Assembly (NCBI GenBank): GCA_013416795.1
Contig: RQSC01001193.1
Span: 1-51,734 of the forward strand
Reading direction: 5' to 3'
Origin: Prasinococcaceae sp. CCMP 1430
Taxonomy: Eukaryota; Prasinodermophyta; Palmophyllophyceae; Prasinococcales; Prasinococcaceae
Length of the DNA stretch: 51,734 nt
The notes beneath the pieces are model-generated. The model did not search any database. It had not been told where the DNA came from and worked only from the letters and a program-made list of their open reading frames with translations. Positions 47,150-51,734 of this stretch are shown piece after piece (the first letter of the stretch is position 1; each line of letters starts with the position of its first letter). The translations under genes and the position numbers were made by a program.

Positions 47150-49900
47150 ATGCAGCAGGGAGGTATGCTCAAGCAGCGCGTGCTGGCGTCCAGCCCAGCC
47201 ATGCAGGCTGCGACGACCCCCGCGACAATGGCGCATCGCAATGTGGCGAGGCGCGTGGCGCCTGCCACCGCGGCGCCCAAGCGCGCAGGGCCATTCATGC
47301 GCTCCGTCGCGCCGACTGGCACGCGCGCGCCCGTGCAGCAGCAGATCAAATCCGCTGCCACGACTTTCGGAGTGCAGCGCGCGCAGCGCGCCGACTGCGG
47401 GCTCACATCTCTGCGTGAAGAGGCCATGCGCATGAGCACTGAGCAGGTGTCCGCGCTGAGCAAAATCGATGACCTGACGCAGCAGTACAAAGATGCACAG
47501 ACCGAGTGCAAGCACCAAAAGGAGCTGCTGAAGGCAGCCGAGCAGCGCAATGTCAAGCTCGAGGGTGATCTCAAACAGCAGGCGAAGGCATTCGTTGACA
47601 TCAAGGGAGATATCGAAGGTGCCAGCTTCAAAATCGCGGACATGGGCGCTGCGCTCGGCGAGGCTGACAAGAACATCAAAGAAGCCGACGACCGTGCGAA
47701 ATGGTTCGATGCGCGGCTGAATGCTGCTGCTGGGGCGCACGCCGGCATCGTCGACAAGTGCAAGAAGCTCGAAGCGGCGCACGCCAACGTGCAGGGCGCC
47801 ATGAAAAGGTTGGAGTTGTCGCATGCGTCAATGACCAAGGAAAACGAGAAGCTCAAGGCGCGTTCCGACTCGCTGCAGACAGCAGCAGATACGGCAAAGG
47901 CGGACGCAGCTGATCAGCGCGAACGCGTTGCAGCTCTCGAGGCCCAAATCATCGAGCTTGAGCAGCACGCCCATGAACGGCTTTCGTCTGCAGCCGAGCA
48001 CGCCCGCGGGCTTTCGAACGAGCTCGCCGAGGCCAAGGCGGCTGGCGACGCTGCAGCCGCTCGCGCAGAGGGAGCAACCAAGGAAAGCAACATCCTGAAG
48101 GACGAGCTGGCGGACATTGATGCTGAAGTCAGCAGACTCAAAGCGGAGCTCAATGGCGCTGAGAACACGCTCGTTTCGTGGCAGACCAAGCACGAGGAAG
48201 TCGTCAAAAGCTTCGACGCTCTGAAGATCGAGGCGGAAGAGCGTGGCAAGTTGCTCGAGGCCTCTGAAGGGCGCGAGAAAGAGGTCAAGGACGCGCTCGC
48301 AAAGTCAGAGCAGAGCAAGGCCGACGATGCTGCGCGTGTGGATGCCGGTCTGAACGCCGCGCGGAAAGAGGTCAGTGACAAATACACGGCCATGATTGAT
48401 GAGCTCAACGCCGAGCATGCCGCCGAGCTGAAGAGGGTCAAGGACGAATGCACGCAAGCGCAAAAGGATGCGCTTGACCAGGCCGACGGCGCCCGCGACG
48501 CCGCGGCGGCGGTGGCGCAGACCACGCGCGAGCGCGAGGATGCGGTTGCGCGCGTCGCCGGTCTCGAGGAGGAGCTAAAGCGCGCGCGTGAGGACCTCGA
48601 CGCGAAGGCCGCGGCCGCGATCGCGCGGAACGAATTGCTGGAGTCGACCACGGCTGAGCTGAATGCTTCCAAGGAGACTGCCGCCGAGGCTGCTGAGACC
48701 ATCAAGAAGCGCGACGACGAAATCTCACAGCTGCGCGGCGCGATCGACCAAAATGCGGCGGATTACGAGGAGCTCAAGAAGTCTTCGCGTACCGAGCTCG
48801 CTAAGATGACTGCCGCCTACGAGGAGCTCAAGGCGTCTGCGCAGAAGCGCGCCGCTGCTGTGCCGAAGAAGATGCCCTCCCTTCTTTCGCCACAGAACGC
48901 AAAAATATCGTCGGCGCGCTTCACCCGCGCCTCCGCACGTCACCCGCGGCTGCTCTGCGCGGCAGGAATCGGTGATCTGGCCGATGTCGTGGCAGCAGAT
49001 GGCGCCGACGGGATCCTCACCAGTGCCAACGATACGCGCGGCCCACCCCCCGGAGTTCGCTTCGATGCTAATTGCCCCCAGCCCCCGGACCGGGGAGACG
49101 CCGCCGGCGGTGCTGCAGCTGCGGGCGAAGCCGATTTTACTGCGTTGGACGGCGCTCTTGATGCTGATGACATGGGCGGAGAGGACGACGGAGCTGACGA
49201 TGCGATCGATCCCGATTCCTCGTGCGGCGTGGAGCCAACAGCAGCAGAGACCGAGGATGCCATGGCAATCCTTCTCGGAGGGTACACCCCTGTCGAAGAG
49301 GGCAAGCGCGACCGCCGCGCCACGCGCAAGGGCGAGAAGCGTCCCGCGCCCGCGGCGCGCGGGTACGGCGTCACAACGAAGCCTTCTCGCACCGGCAAGG
49401 CTACTGGCAACCAACGCCACCCCGCAGATGCTTACGTCTCCACAGGCGACACCGACGACGCGCGCCTTCCTGGCAACCACAAGGTGCTTCGCCGTAGGGA
49501 GGGCATCGAGGGTGCCGAAGTCGAGAACCTCATGGAGCGCTTCGAGCAAGCGGAGGGCTCGTCGGGTGAGAGCCCCAACGTGATCGCCGGCGCTGACAAA
49601 GGCGACAAGTCGACAGCACGGGGTGCCAAGAAGGCCGTCGCCGTCGCAGCGCCGAAGCCACGTGGTGCAAGGAGGGGGCAGCAGCCACCGCAGAAAAAGC
49701 GCCAAGTCGCGCAGAAGAAAAAGCCGGCCGCCGCCGCCGACAGCGAGCACCGCGCGCAGCCCACCGCCGCCGACGCACAGCGTCCCTCGAAGCGACCCCG
49801 CGTGACGATTGCGACCGCCAAGCGCGGCGTCAGGAAGAAAATGAGCCAGGATCCGTACGACCTCGACACGCTGAGCATGTGCGATGCATTTGGCTTCTGA
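47150..49900 (+). CDS. Long coiled-coil protein with basic, nuclear-type C-terminus
   Basis: 916-codon intronless frame from ATG 47150. Residues ~1-95 are basic and Ala/Pro/Thr-rich. Residues ~100-590 form an almost unbroken heptad-rich coiled coil (for example KIDDLTQQYKDAQTECKH, LEEELKRAREDLDAKAAA), similar in style to SMC-like arms, myosin tails and synaptonemal-complex filaments. The last ~320 residues are disordered: an acidic block (DADDMGGEDDGADDAIDPD), several Lys/Arg clusters that could be nuclear localisation signals (QPPQKKRQVAQKKKPAA, RPSKRPRV), and a compact end DPYDLDTLSMCDAFGF. I do not recognise the family. A chromosome-axis or cytoskeletal filament role is possible but unproven. 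Confidence 0.8.
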   Translation: MQQGGMLKQRVLASSPAMQAATTPATMAHRNVARRVAPATAAPKRAGPFMRSVAPTGTRAPVQQQIKSAATTFGVQRAQRADCGLTSLREEAMRMSTEQVSALSKIDDLTQQYKDAQTECKHQKELLKAAEQRNVKLEGDLKQQAKAFVDIKGDIEGASFKIADMGAALGEADKNIKEADDRAKWFDARLNAAAGAHAGIVDKCKKLEAAHANVQGAMKRLELSHASMTKENEKLKARSDSLQTAADTAKADAADQRERVAALEAQIIELEQHAHERLSSAAEHARGLSNELAEAKAAGDAAAARAEGATKESNILKDELADIDAEVSRLKAELNGAENTLVSWQTKHEEVVKSFDALKIEAEERGKLLEASEGREKEVKDALAKSEQSKADDAARVDAGLNAARKEVSDKYTAMIDELNAEHAAELKRVKDECTQAQKDALDQADGARDAAAAVAQTTREREDAVARVAGLEEELKRAREDLDAKAAAAIARNELLESTTAELNASKETAAEAAETIKKRDDEISQLRGAIDQNAADYEELKKSSRTELAKMTAAYEELKASAQKRAAAVPKKMPSLLSPQNAKISSARFTRASARHPRLLCAAGIGDLADVVAADGADGILTSANDTRGPPPGVRFDANCPQPPDRGDAAGGAAAAGEADFTALDGALDADDMGGEDDGADDAIDPDSSCGVEPTAAETEDAMAILLGGYTPVEEGKRDRRATRKGEKRPAPAARGYGVTTKPSRTGKATGNQRHPADAYVSTGDTDDARLPGNHKVLRRREGIEGAEVENLMERFEQAEGSSGESPNVIAGADKGDKSTARGAKKAVAVAAPKPRGARRGQQPPQKKRQVAQKKKPAAAADSEHRAQPTAADAQRPSKRPRVTIATAKRGVRKKMSQDPYDLDTLSMCDAFGF

Positions 49901-50357
49901 GGGGCCCTGCCCATCAAAGACGACACCGCAGCGCTCACCTGAGCTGCGCGGCTGCGCCTGCGCCCACTACTTACCACTCCGAATTCGCAGTGCGACTCCC
50001 TCTCTCTCTGCACAACCACAGGCCACTACACTGATTGGCGCACCGACTCACTTCCCGATCTGCAATGCACGCAACACAAGACATTCCGGAGCTGCATTCA
50101 CCAGTCTGCATGATGAAAAGCCAAGCCAACTCTTCTTGACGAGCGCCGGCGACGCGCCCAGCATCACATCGACCCGCACGCCCAGGCCGGGCCCGAGCCA
50201 CCGAGGCAGACGCGCGGACGCCTGGACTTCCAACACGCGTACGCGGGCTGGTGACGACACGGGTGGCCACACATACAATTGAAATCGCGGGCGCGCGTTC
50301 GCATATGATTTAACCTCGACTTGTTGTCAACGGCAGCGCCGCGTCACGGCGGCGGCG
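49901..50357. other. Convergent intergenic region
   Basis: 457 nt between the coiled-coil gene stop and the GTPase stop. Composition is less GC-biased than the genes, with AT-rich patches (50268-50325, including catatgatttaacc). No TACAGTAT octamer and no supported gene seen. Confidence 0.5.
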
Positions 50358-51734
50358 CTACCGCGTGGTGTCTATCGTGGCCGTGTCGTCCTCGGACTCC
50401 TCATCACCCGCCGTGATAGACCTGAAGAGCTCAGCGTACATCTGCTCGCGCTTGACCTCGAGCGTGTCACAGAAGGCCTTGTACTTGGCCAGACGCGCAC
50501 CGTCGGCCCTGCTCATGGCCGGCGCTTCGACCCACACCGCCTTCATCACAATCATCGACGCCAACCAGGCGGCCGCGGCGGCACCCAGCCGCTGCACCGC
50601 CGCGGGACCGAACGGCACGCCGGCCTCCGCGGCGCTTACGCCGAGCGCGGCGGACACGTACCCCGGCAGCTGCTGCAGCACCGCGACGGCCTCCTTGGGA
50701 CCGTGTGCATCGAGCAGCTCGCCCACCGCCGGCAGCCGCAGCAGCTCCACCAGCGAGAGCAGCAGGGTGGTGGCCAGCAGCGCGAGCGACAGGAGGTAGA
50801 GCGCGACGCCGTAGCGGCGTACGGCCCCGTTGGAGGCGCGCCTCGCGTCGTTGGCCGCGAGGCGCTCCTCGACGGCCGCCGAGACGGCCCTCGAGTCTCC
50901 CTTGAGCTGGACGAGGTTCGTCTGCACGGTCTGCGTGATGGTCTTGTCAATCAGCGCCACCAGGTCGTAGATGCCGTTCGGGATCGACTTGGCGGCCTCC
51001 GCGCGCGGGTCGCCCTCGGGCAGCGGGCGGTAGATGGTGGGCAGCTTGAGCGCGAAGTTGTCCGTGTTGGCCAGCCGCGCGCTGAGGTTCTGCGTGATCT
51101 GGATGAGCACCGTCTGGCGATCCACCTCGGACTCCACCTGGTCGGCCTTGGAGACGAAGAAGCGCATGCGCTCGTAGTGGGTGCCGCTGAGGCGCTCGAC
51201 GACCTCCATCGTGCGCTTGCACAGCGCCTGGCCAATGGGATCGAAAAGGACGAGGATCAGGTCGACGTGCTCGGCCAAAGCGCAGATGGCGGCTTCGACG
51301 TCCATCCCGTACTCCATCGACCCATCAACAAGCCCCGGCGTGTCAATGAGGTCGCACGCCTTGAAGCTGTGTGCAGTGGAGGGCGAGATCTCCGTGGTGA
51401 GGCTATCGACGAGCCCCTCGACGCCGTCGACGGTCGCGGCGAGGTGCGGGAAGAAGAGCTTGGTTGCCTCGCCCCTGAGCGTCTCGCGGCGCGCGCCGTG
51501 CGACACCAGCGTGAAGCCGCGCGTCTCGATGGCCACGCCCTCGCGCTGCACGCTGTCGCCGCAGTACCAGTTGATGAGGCTCGACTTGCCGGCCGAGTGG
51601 TTACCAATCACCATGACCGTGACCTTGCGGCGCGGCTGCGTGCAGCTCAGCTTGGCGCCGGCGAGCAGCGGGTCCGCGGCGATGCTTGCGAGCGCGAGCG
51701 GCAGCTCGCGCCCCCTGCGGGCGGGCGCGGCCGC
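50358..51734 (-). CDS. EHD/sarcalumenin-like dynamin-family GTPase, truncated by window edge
   Basis: The frame is open from the right edge (51734). The visible N-terminal part reads LASIAADPLLAGAKL then PRRKVTVMVIGNHSAGKSSL, with G1 (GNHSAGKS), G3 (DTPGL in LIDTPGLVDGSM) and G4 (SKAD in FFVSKADQV), in the spacing of EHD/sarcalumenin GTPases, which tubulate or bind membranes. Switch-I sequence GVAIETRGFT follows G1. Beyond the G domain are a helical region, two hydrophobic segments (YLLSLALLATTLLLSLVELL and AAAAWLASMIVMKAVWV) and an acidic tail (DEESEDDTATIDTTR). No EH domain is present. A cccgcag at 51714-51720 (minus strand) could be an acceptor, so further 5' exons lie outside the window. 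Membrane compartment unknown. Confidence 0.85.
   Translation of the reverse strand, partial: AAAPARRGRELPLALASIAADPLLAGAKLSCTQPRRKVTVMVIGNHSAGKSSLINWYCGDSVQREGVAIETRGFTLVSHGARRETLRGEATKLFFPHLAATVDGVEGLVDSLTTEISPSTAHSFKACDLIDTPGLVDGSMEYGMDVEAAICALAEHVDLILVLFDPIGQALCKRTMEVVERLSGTHYERMRFFVSKADQVESEVDRQTVLIQITQNLSARLANTDNFALKLPTIYRPLPEGDPRAEAAKSIPNGIYDLVALIDKTITQTVQTNLVQLKGDSRAVSAAVEERLAANDARRASNGAVRRYGVALYLLSLALLATTLLLSLVELLRLPAVGELLDAHGPKEAVAVLQQLPGYVSAALGVSAAEAGVPFGPAAVQRLGAAAAAWLASMIVMKAVWVEAPAMSRADGARLAKYKAFCDTLEVKREQMYAELFRSITAGDEESEDDTATIDTTR

Noticed and set aside
46538-49750. Long minus-strand open frames (46538-47824 and 48725-49750)
   Set aside because: They run opposite the coiled-coil gene; the periodic Ser/Ala/Leu composition mirrors its heptads. 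No independent motif.

Overview
The window is nuclear DNA from a very GC-rich, gene-dense, photosynthetic eukaryotic microbe. Short introns (mostly about 45-270 nt, GT donors such as gtgagt/gtgcgt and pyrimidine-AG acceptors) interrupt many genes. Proteins are eukaryotic (PCNA, Y14/RBM8A, 14-3-3, CABIN1/HIR3, membralin, complex I NDUFB2). Two proteins carry bipartite thylakoid-lumen style leaders and a plastid-type alpha/beta hydrolase and a MATE transporter are present, so a plastid is likely. A haptophyte, pelagophyte-like stramenopile or similar alga fits, but the sequence alone does not decide the lineage. Three assembly defects are visible: a ~93-nt poly-C run ending in one N (15828-15921), a lone N at 20581, and an N block at 37921-38201.

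Layout. 1-600: non-coding, with a cluster of hairpins. 598-2346 (-): TPR-RING protein, divergent from PCNA (2431-3827 +, four exons). 4017-10373 (-): CABIN1/HIR3 histone-chaperone subunit. 11013-12349 (+): FHA protein. 12585-13342 (+): Y14, convergent with an F-box-like gene (13436-13987 -). 14525-15400 (-): split NDUFB2-like gene. 16537-17220 (+): 14-3-3 lacking its first exon. 17497-18557 (-): SDR. 19160-20460 (-): lumenal TPR protein. 21062-22447 (-): MORN protein. 22676-24366: a TIR-bounded element with Myb/SANT-like fragments. ~25150-26590 (+): MATE transporter. 26686-31301 (-): trehalose-phosphate synthase fused to a degenerate phosphatase domain and an ACT domain. 32062-34231 (+): membralin. 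34297-36641 (-): fucosyltransferase-like enzyme. 37092-37920 (-): second lumenal TPR protein. 38202-39719 (+): sulfotransferase. 39780-41655 (-): UBZ4-type protein. 41794-43731 (-): FAD monooxygenase-like protein. 43912-45340 (+): cyanobacterial-type serine beta-lactamase fold. 45446-46453 (-): alpha/beta hydrolase. 47150-49900 (+): long coiled-coil nuclear protein. 50358-edge (-): EHD/sarcalumenin-like GTPase with membrane anchors.

The genes do not form an operon. Loose themes are chromatin and replication (PCNA, CABIN1, UBZ4 protein, FHA protein, coiled-coil protein), the plastid (two TPR proteins, hydrolase, perhaps MATE), and secretory-pathway enzymes. The most distinctive observations are the TPS/dead-TPP/ACT fusion, an exact octamer TACAGTAT (either strand) at four convergent gene junctions, a Myb-bearing TIR element, and microexons that hide the ends of PCNA and NDUFB2.
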